DNA of 38,143 nt from CAZFQG01 sp964520785. Lineage in GTDB: Bacteria; Planctomycetota; Planctomycetia; Pirellulales; Thermoguttaceae. Shown piece by piece: positions 7,452-16,452 of this stretch. Under the pieces are notes generated by a model. The model was given only the letters and a program-made list of their open reading frames with translations. It did no database searches and was not told the DNA's origin. The stretch's first letter is position 1; every line of letters starts with the position of its first letter. Made by a program: the position numbers and the translations under genes. Where the stretch lies: positions 1 through 38,143 of the forward strand of contig CAZFQG010000037.1 of NCBI GenBank assembly GCA_964520785.1. Direction: 5' to 3'.

Positions 7452-10280
7452 TTATTGCGTCTGTTTTCGAAATTCCTCTAGCTCCGCCTCCTGTTCGGCG
7501 CTGAATGCCCCCTGGCGGTGGGCATACGTATCCATCCAGACGGCCAGACGATAAAGACTTTCAGCATCAAGGGTTACGCCGGCGTGGCCCTCCCCTTCGG
7601 TCAGAAGCGTATAGAGCCGGCTTCCTCGCGCCACCCCGACGCCGGGGAGTGATTCGTCCCGTTCGAACGCGCGGTGGTAGAGGTCGCGGTCGGCGAAATT
7701 GATGAGGCTGTCGTATGAGGCGGAGGGGGTCAGATTAGGTTCGGCCCTTTTGGCGGCCTCGGCCCCCGGAGAGTGGCAGTCGATACAATACCGATCGAGT
7801 ACCGGCTGCACGAGCCGGTCGTACCGCAAAGGCCACGACCCCTCGGGGTCCGGCCTGAGCGCGTCAGGCTCACCGGCCAACGCCATGGGGAACCGGCCGT
7901 CGACCGGCGCCGAATCGCGCGATTCATGGCACCCGACGCAACCGATCGTTCGGCCCGGCTGAACGTAGGTGAGCGACCGCATCGTGCGGAGTGAAACCCC
8001 GTCGGCATCCAAGGCCTGGAAGAAGACGGGGAATCCGGAGGGGATTTCGAACCAAGCCGAACCGTCGGCGCGGACCGGCACCGTCCCGAGAACGACCTTG
8101 CCGGTGTCTTCGCCCGAGACGCTCAGGACCGGGGTATTCATCTGAGGCTGAACCTTCGGCAAGACGCCGACCACGCGAATCCGCCGGACTTCGCCTCCGC
8201 CCAGCGTTCCCATGCCGCGGGCGACGTCTTGAAGCAGAAACCGGCCTTGTTGGGGCTCGGTCCAATCGACCATTTCCGGCAAGGCCGCCGGCATGGGCCG
8301 CCGGCACAAGGGGATGGGGTTCTGGCTGGTGATTTCCGGGTCGCGGTAGAGGAGGTTCAGATTGCCGAAAGCGTCGTAAAGATAGATGCCGCCCGCGTTT
8401 CCGGGGTTCTCCGGCTCCTTGCCGGTCATGCAGCGGTGGGGAGGGAGTTCGCGGTCGTGCCAGGCGCAGAGATAGTGCGTCTCGTCCAGGGGCCACGGAC
8501 CGCTGTAGTAGTGCGACGGAAATCCTTCCGTCTCCGGAAAGCAGACCTCCGGCGTCAGCCGCGTAAGCGGATGCTCGAACTCGCTTCCGAGGCTCCGATC
8601 CAGCAGTGCCAAAGATCCGCCGGTAATCGAATGGTGAGCCGTCGCGGTGAAGATGAGCTTGCGCGAATGGGGAATCGGCCGCGCCTCGAAAACGCACTGC
8701 GGCCGCTTGGTGTAGTTGCCGTAGACGAGGTTCGGATAGGTGCCGTCGGGGTTCGTCGACCAGAGGCTCATGAAATGGCCGTTGAAGCGGTCGATATAGT
8801 CCCACCGCGCGTAGAGAATCCGTCCGTCGTGGGCGATGGAGGGGGTCCACTCGAAGTTCTCGAAGGCGGAGATCGCGCACAAGTCCGAGCCGTCGGCGTT
8901 CATCCGGTGGAGCGTGTAGACGGCGACCGGCCGCTCGTTTCCGCCGCCGCAGCGGACGAAACTCTCGGGTTGCGTGGCTTCCAGCGTCCTTTGGGCACTG
9001 GCCAAGCCGGCTTGCAGGGCCGTTCCCTTCCGCGTGGAGAGGAAGATGATCCGGCCGTCGGGAAGATAGCGGCCGTCGAAATCGTTGTAATAACCGTGCG
9101 TCAGTTGCCGCAGGCCGCTGCCGTCGGTATTCATTTCGAAGAGATGGTAGAACGAATCCTCCGGCAGGTTTTCCTCGCAACGGGTCTTATCCGCCACGTG
9201 GCAGACTTCGGGATAGTACCTGGCGAAGGCGAAGAGGACCTTCGTCCCGTCGTAGGAAAGCTCCGGCCGGACGAAGTTCCCCTCCGGGAAGTCCTCCGTC
9301 AGGCACCGCAGGCTCGGACGGCCTTGCTTGAACCCGGAAAGAATGAAGATGCCGCCACCGGGCCGCGCCCACCAGCCGTAGTACTGGTCGGAGACATGGG
9401 GATACATGGTCGGCTGCCGCTTGACGAAGAGGATTTCGTCGAAATCCAAGAGTGGATTGGAAATCGCAATGGAACGGATTGCCCATTGGGCCTTCAAGTA
9501 CGCCACCTGGTCATTCGTTCCGGATGCCTTTACGGACGTGAGCGTCTCGACGGCCTCCGCCACGTCCACGCCTCGTTGCTTCAGGTCTTCCGCCAGGCGT
9601 AAGCCCCGGTCGATAACCTCCGCGACGTGGAATTCGGCCTCCACGGCCGCCGAGCGGCGCGGCGGGGAGGACCATTGGCTCGTGCTGCTTTGGGTGGCCG
9701 ACTTGCCAATCGCGATGTTCTCTCCCGACTCTTTCGCGTAGACTTCCACCTCGTCCAGATGAAAGTACGACGTCCCTTCCAGCCCCAGCCGCACATAGCG
9801 GGCTTTCGCGCCGGCGGCGGGAACGACGAGCGGCTTGCCATCGGCATGTCCCAGAAACGGCGTGCCGTCGTGCCGGTAGAACTCGCGAAAGGCCTTTCCA
9901 TCGTCCGAGAGCGAAACGACGATCCGGTCGTTCCGCCGTCCCATTTCGCCGTCGCAGCGGTTGAACAGAACGATCCGCTCGATTTCCGTCACCGTTCCCA
10001 GATCGACCTGCCACCAGGGGTCTTTCTCGTTCTGGGTATGAAACCCCCATTTTCCGTCAATATGCCCGTCCACCCCTCCGGCGGCGTCGACCTCCGGCAC
10101 GGCGGCATCGCCGGGACTCGGGGCGAAACGGAGTTCGTGCTGCCGAAGCCAGTCGGCTTCGATTTGCCGCGCGTAATCCTCCAAGACCACGGTCCGGCCG
10201 TACAAGGCCCCGGGAAACACCGACGCTACCGTGGCGAAGAAGATCGCCCGGCGGGTAGCGTGCCGACCGAAGAGCATCAT
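7452..10280 (-). CDS. HzsA-related secreted protein with discoidin-like domain and two CXXCH motifs
   Basis: A 942-residue exported protein. A signal peptide (RRAIFFATVASVFPGALYG) is followed by an F5/8C discoidin-like domain (about 50-180, with WWQVDLGTVTEIERIVLF and ARYVRLGLEG). A large beta-propeller-like region with TolB-type repeats follows (MNTDGSGLRQLTHG, LPDGRIIFLST, HRMNADGSDL). The C-terminus has two haem-attachment motifs, CVGCH at 781-785 and CIDCH at 832-836. This arrangement matches the HzsA-related family that is widespread in planctomycetes. True hydrazine synthase needs partner subunits, and none is encoded here, so hydrazine synthesis should not be inferred. It more likely acts in periplasmic redox or glycan metabolism. 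AGGAG lies 7 bases before the ATG. It is 57 bases downstream of the DUF4838 gene on the same strand. Confidence 0.82.
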   Translation of the reverse strand: MMLFGRHATRRAIFFATVASVFPGALYGRTVVLEDYARQIEADWLRQHELRFAPSPGDAAVPEVDAAGGVDGHIDGKWGFHTQNEKDPWWQVDLGTVTEIERIVLFNRCDGEMGRRNDRIVVSLSDDGKAFREFYRHDGTPFLGHADGKPLVVPAAGAKARYVRLGLEGTSYFHLDEVEVYAKESGENIAIGKSATQSSTSQWSSPPRRSAAVEAEFHVAEVIDRGLRLAEDLKQRGVDVAEAVETLTSVKASGTNDQVAYLKAQWAIRSIAISNPLLDFDEILFVKRQPTMYPHVSDQYYGWWARPGGGIFILSGFKQGRPSLRCLTEDFPEGNFVRPELSYDGTKVLFAFARYYPEVCHVADKTRCEENLPEDSFYHLFEMNTDGSGLRQLTHGYYNDFDGRYLPDGRIIFLSTRKGTALQAGLASAQRTLEATQPESFVRCGGGNERPVAVYTLHRMNADGSDLCAISAFENFEWTPSIAHDGRILYARWDYIDRFNGHFMSLWSTNPDGTYPNLVYGNYTKRPQCVFEARPIPHSRKLIFTATAHHSITGGSLALLDRSLGSEFEHPLTRLTPEVCFPETEGFPSHYYSGPWPLDETHYLCAWHDRELPPHRCMTGKEPENPGNAGGIYLYDAFGNLNLLYRDPEITSQNPIPLCRRPMPAALPEMVDWTEPQQGRFLLQDVARGMGTLGGGEVRRIRVVGVLPKVQPQMNTPVLSVSGEDTGKVVLGTVPVRADGSAWFEIPSGFPVFFQALDADGVSLRTMRSLTYVQPGRTIGCVGCHESRDSAPVDGRFPMALAGEPDALRPDPEGSWPLRYDRLVQPVLDRYCIDCHSPGAEAAKRAEPNLTPSASYDSLINFADRDLYHRAFERDESLPGVGVARGSRLYTLLTEGEGHAGVTLDAESLYRLAVWMDTYAHRQGAFSAEQEAELEEFRKQTQ

Positions 10281-10337
10281 GGCATGACTCCTGGGATAGG
10301 GGGGGCGAATTGTCCAAAAGGATCGATCCGGTCCGCG

Positions 10338-12860
10338 TCATTTTTCGCGCGGAACCATCAGTTCTTCCGCGCTCCGCGCGACGGCGCCGGGGCAATTGTA
10401 AAACCACAGCACGCTCGGCGTCAAGCCGCGAAGGGCCCACGGTTTGCCGCCGCACCCCTCGGGGACCTCGACCGTGACGACGTTCCCCGGTTCGCGCGGG
10501 ATCTGGGCGACGACCTGCCCGTCCGGTCCAAGGACGTCGTGGGCCGTACCGTCCACGTAGTAGGCGATGACGCTCACATCTTCGGGGACGTAGAAGAAAA
10601 GGGCCCCCGCCCCGCCGAGCCAGACAAGGTCCTCCCCTTTATCCAATTTCAACGTGCAGGGGCGGCCCGGTTCGGTTCGGATTCCCCAGCCGGCGCCGAA
10701 ATCGTCGGCCACCAGGAAATACGTCCCCGCGTGGGGAACCGGCACGTGGATCGGGTGCCATTCGCCGTCGAGGGGAAGCTCACCCTCGCCCACCACCTCC
10801 CCACTCTCTCGCGTAACGTTCCAGACCGTGGGCCGCCGGTCACGGTAGTGGGGAATCCGGCCGGTCAACAGTTCGAATTCCAGTGGTTCGCCTTCCGTGC
10901 TTGCCAAAATGAACGTTTTCGCGCGCTGAAAACAGAACTGACCCCGGGGCGTATCGGGAATCGGTTCGAACCCCGGGTAGGCGAATCCGTCCGAAAACTC
11001 CTTTGTCTGGAATTCCCGGGAATGAAACCGCGCCAGCCCCTCCTGGAACAGAGCTTCGACCTCCTCGCGGGAATAATCCTCGCCGGAATACCACGACGGC
11101 GCAAGCGGCCGGCCGTCTACCGTGCGATGCCGCCATTCGGCCGGCTCTTCCACGTCCCGAAGGTAATAGGTTTGATAGCGTCCGCGGATGGCCGGGCTGT
11201 TGACGATGTAGCGGTGCCGCGTACGGTAGGCGAAATTCAAAACCGGGAAAAGGGCCTCGATCCGTTCCTCCTTGTCGCTGACCTTCAGATCGCGCATGAG
11301 GCGGACGTAGTAAAGGTAGAGCTTCAAATCGTCGAGCCGAGCAAGGACGTCCGGCCGAGCCGCCGCCAGCCGCGATGCCTCGGCCAGGTCTTGGTGGGCC
11401 AGGGCCAGGAGATGATCGCTCAAGAGGGGCTTGTTCCCACCGTCGAAACGCTCGTAGTACCGTTTCATGACGCCGGCCGCGGGGCCGAATGCCTTGTCAT
11501 GGAAGTCCTCGCGGATCGCGTCGACGTCGGCCCCGGGGTTCCACGTCAGCCGGGCGGCGACGAGATATCCCAGGCCGTTGGGGCCGAAGTTCGAGCCCGA
11601 CTCGCAACTCATCGTCCGCGCGCCCTTGGAATGGTACAGGGGGAACCGCTCCCCGATGTAGGCGACGTTCGCCCCTCTCGCCGCCCCCGGCATGTCGCGG
11701 GTCCAGGCCCAGACGTTGAGATACTCGTACACGCCGAATTGGTCCACCTTCGTCGGCCAGATATCCAGCAGTTCGTCGAACGTGTAGCGTCCGCGGGTGA
11801 ATCCGGCGGTCAGTTGGACGAAGACGTTCGGCCGCATCCGGAAGCTTGGCGGTTCGGTGTGCATATTGTATGCGAGCGTCCCGACGAACTTGCCGGGGAA
11901 TTCCTCCTCGACCACCTTGGCGACCTCGTTGACGAGCGTGAAGACCCGTTCGGAAACGCTTCCCATCTTTGCGCACGCTTCGCACTCGCAATGGCCTTCG
12001 CCGTCGGACGGTTCCATCGAGACCATATCCGCCTCTTGTTCCTTGCGGAATTGGGCGAGGGCCCACTCCTTGCAGACCTCCATCACGCCGGGGTTGAAGA
12101 GACAGAACTTCTCACCGCCGCGCTCCTGAACTTCGGCACCCTCCTTGGTCACGCTCCGCAAGGCCAGATACTCCGGGTGCTTGTCGAAAACATCCTTTCT
12201 TTCGTTGATGATCCGCTGCCACGAATGCCCCGCGCTGACCTCAATACTCGCCCCCAACCAATTCCGCCGGCTCCACTCTTCGTAATCCTCCCGAGCCCGA
12301 GCATCCCAATACCCCCAGCCATACCAGATTCGCCTCGCGAGCATCGCCGGCCGGTCGGTCACGTTCAGTTCGATTGAGACCGTGTCGCTTTGCGGGACCA
12401 CGTGCCACGTTTCGTGGGGGAAGAACCACCGGCACCCGAGTGCTTCGAGAAACCGTGTAATCCCCCGATCGAGCCCCAGATCGGTCGCGCCGAGAATGAG
12501 CACCCGGCCGGCTTGGGTTTCGATTCCGTAGGCTTCTCGACCGTCACCCTGCCGAACGGCCAAGGCCTGATCCCACGCCGGGTGAGGGAATTCTTCGAGC
12601 GTCCCCAGGACGATGCCGGTCGATCCGTCGCCGGTCTTGATTTCGAATTCCGCCGCGCTGATTCTCTCCAAATAGCCGGCCAGTTCGGCGGCCAGCTCCT
12701 TTTGGCGGTCGGTGGCGTCCCGGGAAAGGTTGATGGGAAGTGCCGCCACCCCCCTCTTGGCAAGGACGGCCGGTTCTCCGGCGGACTTCGAGGCGAGAAC
12801 GGACAGGAGCGGAATCAGTACCACGGCGATCCGCCCGACTGCTTGGTTCAATGAACTCAT
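10338..12860 (-). CDS. DUF4838 domain protein (glycoside-hydrolase-like, secreted)
   Basis: An 840-residue exported protein. A signal peptide (MSSLNQAVGRIAVVLIPLLS) is followed by an alpha/beta domain resembling the N-terminal domain of alpha-glucuronidases (EELAGYLERI-like pattern, IVLGTLEEF, VLILGATDLGLDRGITRFLE). The DUF4838 core follows, with WGYWDARAREDYEEWSRRN, VSMEPSDGEGHCECEACAKM and VYEYLNVWAWTRDMPGAAR. The C-terminal roughly 250 residues look like beta-sandwich modules. The family is common in planctomycete and Bacteroidetes glycan-degradation settings, but no reaction is established. The ATG at 12860 is preferred over a TTG at 12890: it gives a compact signal peptide and is preceded by GAAGG. 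It is the first gene of a same-strand unit with the HzsA-related gene. Confidence 0.85.
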   Translation of the reverse strand: MSSLNQAVGRIAVVLIPLLSVLASKSAGEPAVLAKRGVAALPINLSRDATDRQKELAAELAGYLERISAAEFEIKTGDGSTGIVLGTLEEFPHPAWDQALAVRQGDGREAYGIETQAGRVLILGATDLGLDRGITRFLEALGCRWFFPHETWHVVPQSDTVSIELNVTDRPAMLARRIWYGWGYWDARAREDYEEWSRRNWLGASIEVSAGHSWQRIINERKDVFDKHPEYLALRSVTKEGAEVQERGGEKFCLFNPGVMEVCKEWALAQFRKEQEADMVSMEPSDGEGHCECEACAKMGSVSERVFTLVNEVAKVVEEEFPGKFVGTLAYNMHTEPPSFRMRPNVFVQLTAGFTRGRYTFDELLDIWPTKVDQFGVYEYLNVWAWTRDMPGAARGANVAYIGERFPLYHSKGARTMSCESGSNFGPNGLGYLVAARLTWNPGADVDAIREDFHDKAFGPAAGVMKRYYERFDGGNKPLLSDHLLALAHQDLAEASRLAAARPDVLARLDDLKLYLYYVRLMRDLKVSDKEERIEALFPVLNFAYRTRHRYIVNSPAIRGRYQTYYLRDVEEPAEWRHRTVDGRPLAPSWYSGEDYSREEVEALFQEGLARFHSREFQTKEFSDGFAYPGFEPIPDTPRGQFCFQRAKTFILASTEGEPLEFELLTGRIPHYRDRRPTVWNVTRESGEVVGEGELPLDGEWHPIHVPVPHAGTYFLVADDFGAGWGIRTEPGRPCTLKLDKGEDLVWLGGAGALFFYVPEDVSVIAYYVDGTAHDVLGPDGQVVAQIPREPGNVVTVEVPEGCGGKPWALRGLTPSVLWFYNCPGAVARSAEELMVPREK

Positions 12861-13398
12861 TCGCGACAACCTTCTTTCTGGGGAACTCAAAGGCGACTCC
12901 GAGGTTCGGGGTCTGGGGTCTGAAGAGCCGCATCGATGGAGGGCCGCATACCATTATACTCGACCCGAGGTGTACAGTGCGACGGCGCGGTCTGCGTTGT
13001 GAAAGGAGTGGAGAGGATATAACCCAAGATGGGGGAGGCTGAAAGGATGCGATGACTTTCGAGAAATGGTCGACCACTATCAGCAAATCGAAAACGCGAG
13101 AATTTTCACTTTACATCAGAGAATGCTGCCGAGTAATTGCCCATATCTGGGTGCTTGAGAGATGGAAATGAAATGTACTTCACTTGGGGGGTTTTTCTTT
13201 TTTCTGACCTCCACTTCGGGGTCTTAACACTGGTTATGGACACCTCGGTAATGATACAGGTGACCGAATCCCGCGGGCAAATAATTTGTTGATTCTCTCG
13301 AAGAAATCCGAAAGACTTGCCGGATCCCCGGCCTATTTCAATTTGGTGGGTTAGAGGGAGGACGTTGTTTATATTGACTCGTAACGGGAGATGCGCCT
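12861..13398. other. Gene-free AT-richer spacer
   Basis: A 538-base divergent spacer between DUF4838 and the C39-like gene. On the minus strand a perfect TATAAT (12958-12953) lies about 95 bases upstream of the DUF4838 start and could be its -10 box, though no good -35 is seen. The rest is visibly richer in A+T than its surroundings and contains T-tracts near 13190-13203. A 103-codon minus-strand ORF here shows no protein-like pattern. Confidence 0.45.
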
Positions 13399-14490
13399 GT
13401 GAAGATTGTCTTGACATTTGTACTTGGGTTTTCGGTGCTCGTACTTTCTAGCTGCGAGACTCGTGCGGACTCATTGGATATTCCCGAAATCCAATATATT
13501 ACGCAAGGAGGTATTCTTCCCGATACGACCGACTATGTCTGGTGGTACGGATGTTCAGCCACTGCGGCGGGGATGCTGATCGGCCACTATGACCGAAACG
13601 GCTATAACGGATTTGCCTACGACAATCTGGTACCCGGCGGGCTGGCAGAGCAATTCACCTACGTCTCCGGTGGAGCTCCATATTCACCTCCGACGGACTG
13701 GGACGCCACGGGGGACAATGCAGTGCCTCTCGCAAATCTGGCGATTGCCAGTCAAGACCACGTCGAGGCGTTTTATAGTGGTGGATACGGCGCTAAAGGC
13801 GACGATCTCCCTCGCGATCCTGACACGTTCAACTGTCTGGCGGATTTCATGGGAACCAGCCAGGCGAGGCTCTTCGATACCACGGATCCAACAAGCATCG
13901 TTGAGAACTCCAACGGGGCGACGTCTTTCGCTTTTTACACCAACGGTCATAAGATGCATTGGTGGGATGTCATGTATCGAAGACTCAGCGATTATGACGG
14001 CATGTTCGGCATTGGTGAGTACATCAACGACACTGGGCATACGTTCTCGAATCTCTACAACCAAGCAATCGATACTTACGTCGATTCGGTCTATCCCCCT
14101 GAGTATTTTCCAAATTATGAGGGGTTTACGTTTGACGATTTCAAGGCGGAAATCGATGACGGGCGGCCCGTCATTCTTCACGTCACGGGTCATTCGATGT
14201 ATGCCTATGGTTACGATGACACGAACGGGAGTCAGACCGTCTATGTCCATGACACGTGGAGGCTTGGAGAGCACACGATGGAGTGGGGCGGAACGTATCT
14301 CGTGCCTCCCGCGGGGACATTTTCGTCTGTGCCAGTCACGGAGCTGTCGATGGTTGCGGTCACTGTCGTCGAATTGGGTGACCCGATTCCCCCTCCGGCT
14401 TCGGTCATCCCCGAACCGGCGAGTGTGGCCGTTTGGTGTGTTTTGGGCGTGCTCGGGCTCAGCTTGGGGTCGTGGCGCCGGCGGCGCTGA
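13399..14490 (+). CDS. PEP-CTERM surface protein with C39-like cysteine-peptidase fold
   Basis: A 363-residue exported protein starting at GTG (GGGAG at 13386-13390 upstream). The N-terminus MKIVLTFVLGFSVLVLSSC is a signal peptide that also fits a lipobox (L16-S-S-C19). The body looks like peptidase C39-like/papain-type folds: WWYGCSATAAGMLIGHYDR with Cys52 as candidate nucleophile, a later ILHVTGHSMYAYGYDD supplying His, and VHDTWRLGEH. The C-terminus ends in VIPEPASVAVW, a hydrophobic helix and RRRR, the exosortase-recognised PEP-CTERM signal. It may be a cell-surface protease or an inactive binding module. Base composition is less GC-rich than its neighbours. The exosortase itself is not in this window. 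Confidence 0.82.
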   Translation: MKIVLTFVLGFSVLVLSSCETRADSLDIPEIQYITQGGILPDTTDYVWWYGCSATAAGMLIGHYDRNGYNGFAYDNLVPGGLAEQFTYVSGGAPYSPPTDWDATGDNAVPLANLAIASQDHVEAFYSGGYGAKGDDLPRDPDTFNCLADFMGTSQARLFDTTDPTSIVENSNGATSFAFYTNGHKMHWWDVMYRRLSDYDGMFGIGEYINDTGHTFSNLYNQAIDTYVDSVYPPEYFPNYEGFTFDDFKAEIDDGRPVILHVTGHSMYAYGYDDTNGSQTVYVHDTWRLGEHTMEWGGTYLVPPAGTFSSVPVTELSMVAVTVVELGDPIPPPASVIPEPASVAVWCVLGVLGLSLGSWRRRR

Positions 14491-14600
14491 AATCGCGCGG
14501 CGAGAGAGCAAGGAAACGAGCGAGCGGGAGACCGTTTCCGCGATCTTGACGTCGATCGTCGAGCGGAGGCGCGCCGCGTCTCCGGTCCCCTCCAGCCGCT

Positions 14601-15332
14601 CTATGCGCCGTTTTCCTCGGTCAATTGCAGGAACATGCTTTCCAGGGCCTGGTCCTCGGCGGTCAGCCGCGCGCGAAGGTCGCGGATGCTGCCCACGAAG
14701 AGGAGGCGGCCTTGGTGGATGATCCCGAGCGAGTCGGCGATTTCCTCGACCACGCTGAGGGTATGCGTCGAGAGGAAGACGGTCGCGCCGCGACGGGTAT
14801 GTTCGCGAAGGAGGTCTTTGACGAACCGGACACTTCTGGGATCGAGCCCCAGCAGCGGTTCATCCACGACGAGGACCTTGGGATCGTGCATCAATGCGGA
14901 GGCAAGCGCCACCCGCTGTTTCATGCCGTGGGAGTAGGTTTCGATGAGCAGATCGATGAACGCGCCGAGTTCGAACCGGCCGATCTCCCGCTCGATCCGC
15001 CGAGCAACCTCTTGGCGCGTCATGCCGCGGATTTCTCCCACGAATTCCAGCAACTCCCGGCCGGAGAGCTTGTCGTACAGGAACGAATCGTCGGCCACGT
15101 AACCGATCAGCCCCGCCGCGTCGCGAGTCTCTTTCGTCATGTCGAGGCCGCAGACGTGGATCGTGCCGGAATCGGGACGCAACAGTCCGACGAGCATTCG
15201 GATGGTGGTCGTCTTGCCGGCCCCGTTCGGCCCCAAGAACGCGAAAAGCCGTCCCGGGGGGATGCTCAGCGTCAGCCCGTCTACCGCTTTCTTTCTTCCG
15301 TAACTGCGCGAGACCGATTCGAGTTCAATCAT
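14601..15332 (-). CDS. ABC transporter ATP-binding protein (ABC-2 / CcmA type)
   Basis: A 243-residue nucleotide-binding subunit. It starts IELESVSRSYGRKKAVDGL and has Walker A GPNGAGKTT, the Q-loop in GLIGYVADDS, signature YSHGMKQRVALASAL (a variant LSGGQ), Walker B VLVVDEPLLGLDP and the H-loop FLSTH. The ATG at 15332 overlaps the stop of the upstream gene by 8 bases (ATGATTGA), so translation is probably coupled. The frame stays open upstream, but that part is only the shadow of the neighbour. No ABC-2 permease is encoded next to it; the next gene downstream is convergent. The transported substrate is unknown. The fold assignment is secure. Confidence 0.92.
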   Translation of the reverse strand: MIELESVSRSYGRKKAVDGLTLSIPPGRLFAFLGPNGAGKTTTIRMLVGLLRPDSGTIHVCGLDMTKETRDAAGLIGYVADDSFLYDKLSGRELLEFVGEIRGMTRQEVARRIEREIGRFELGAFIDLLIETYSHGMKQRVALASALMHDPKVLVVDEPLLGLDPRSVRFVKDLLREHTRRGATVFLSTHTLSVVEEIADSLGIIHQGRLLFVGSIRDLRARLTAEDQALESMFLQLTEENGA

Positions 15333-16257
15333 TCGAAGGGAGTTCCACGAGTTCCGATTCCTTGGCCAGGCGCGTCGCCTCCTTGACGAGCCTCTCCGCT
15401 TCGCGCCGTGGGAGCCGGTTGAACACCACGTCCCCGCCGAAGACGTCCGCCTGTTGTTTGATGACGGTGCCGTCCTCGAGCACCCACAGCCGCCCTCGCA
15501 CACCTCCGGACACCCCGGACGCGGTACCCGGCATATCCCGATAGACGACCACCCAGCAGTCGCGAAGTCGTCCCTGCCAATCCAACGGCTCGCGCCGTTC
15601 CACCCGAGCCTGGATGACCTCCACCGGAGCCTGCGGGGATTGCAGGGGGTTGCACAGCTCGACCGCCCACGATTGGTCCTCGCGCAAGCCGGGCAATTGG
15701 GTCTCCGGGGCGAGGGCGTCGTTAATCAGCGCATCGCGGTTGACCTCCAGTTCCGTTTCGTACGAGGCGCCGGCCACGCGGACGGTCACTTTCATCGTGT
15801 TTTCCTCGAACCGGCCGATCGCGCGGACGGCGTTCTTGAACTCATCCAAATGGACCGTCGCCTCCCACAGCGAGAGCCGCCCCAACGGATCGATGTAAAT
15901 CTTACTCTCGCAGTCGAGGGTCATTTCGATCGACCCCAGATTCGCCAGCCGGGCCACGGAACTGAGCCAGCCCGGCGTGATTTCATTCAGGGGCAGACGG
16001 TCGAAATGGACCCAACTTCGAAGGATCCGCATCGTATCCGGCATCGTATCCACGCCGTTGACGGCCCAGCCGACGGTCTTCCCATTGACGTGAATTCGCC
16101 AGCCGACGTCCGATTCCTTCTGCTTCGCTGCGAGAATCCGCTCATAATTCGGCGGATTGCCCCGAAGAAGGCTGGGGAGCATCTTCTGCGTAACCAGCCA
16201 CGTCATCATGGCCAGCCACAGGAGAACGACCAGAATACTATAGAAACGCCCGTACAT
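15325..16257 (-). CDS. Membrane-anchored protein of unknown function, coupled to the ABC ATPase
   Basis: A 310-residue protein that I do not recognise. One N-terminal transmembrane segment (residues 6-24, YSILVVLLWLAMMTWLVTQ) is followed by a soluble domain of about 285 residues, probably extracytoplasmic. This domain is rich in beta-strand patterns (GWRIHVNGKTVGWAVNG, IEMTLDCESKIYID, GRLWVLEDGTVIKQQADV) and ends in a charged amphipathic helix (RREAERLVKEATRLAKESE). The 8-base overlap with the ABC ATPase gene says the two proteins act together. It may be an accessory or adaptor subunit, but it has too few membrane segments to be the permease. A promoter-like sequence lies about 30 bases upstream. 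Confidence 0.7.
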   Translation of the reverse strand: MYGRFYSILVVLLWLAMMTWLVTQKMLPSLLRGNPPNYERILAAKQKESDVGWRIHVNGKTVGWAVNGVDTMPDTMRILRSWVHFDRLPLNEITPGWLSSVARLANLGSIEMTLDCESKIYIDPLGRLSLWEATVHLDEFKNAVRAIGRFEENTMKVTVRVAGASYETELEVNRDALINDALAPETQLPGLREDQSWAVELCNPLQSPQAPVEVIQARVERREPLDWQGRLRDCWVVVYRDMPGTASGVSGGVRGRLWVLEDGTVIKQQADVFGGDVVFNRLPRREAERLVKEATRLAKESELVELPSND

Positions 16258-16288
16258 GGCTACACCCGGTTCTTCTTGATTCTTCCCT

Positions 16289-16316
16289 ATTGTAACCGGG
16301 GACCGTGGCGCTGCAA
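16289..16316 (-). promoter_or_regulatory. Candidate promoter of the membrane-protein/ABC ATPase pair
   Basis: On the minus strand, TTGCAG (16316-16311) lies 16 bases before TACAAT (16294-16289), giving a leader of about 25 bases to the ATG at 16257. The -10 matches 5 of 6 consensus bases; the -35 is weaker. Confidence 0.35.
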
Positions 16317-16452
16317 GCTAGTTCCTTTTGGCGGTACGGCGTCCCACTGGGGTAGAGGCATCGCAGGGACGAGGGAAACCTATCCCGGCCGGGGCGTACC
16401 CTCGACCGGTTTTGGGTAGCGGATGGTACGGCGGCGAGGTGCGTCAATCCTG

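Noticed and set aside
7452..10280. Reading the HzsA-related protein as evidence for anammox metabolism
   Set aside because: There are no HzsB/HzsC or hydrazine dehydrogenase genes, and the family is widespread in non-anammox planctomycetes.
9627..12377. A 916-codon plus-strand ORF
   Set aside because: It runs antisense through the HzsA-related and DUF4838 genes, both of which show clear domains. Long antisense frames are common in GC-rich DNA.
13097..13112. Similarity of GCGAGAATTTTCACT near 13097 to GGCGAGATTTTCACT at the right window edge
   Set aside because: Only about 14 bases match, with a gap. There is no transposase or inverted partner, so an IS end cannot be claimed.
13106..13417. 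A 103-codon minus-strand ORF upstream of the C39-like gene
   Set aside because: It covers the start and ribosome-binding site of the C39-like gene, has no ribosome-binding site of its own and no recognisable pattern.
14511..14568. Hairpin GGAAACG...CGTTTCC between the convergent C39-like and ABC genes
   Set aside because: It has a long loop and no T-tract on either strand, so it is not called a terminator.
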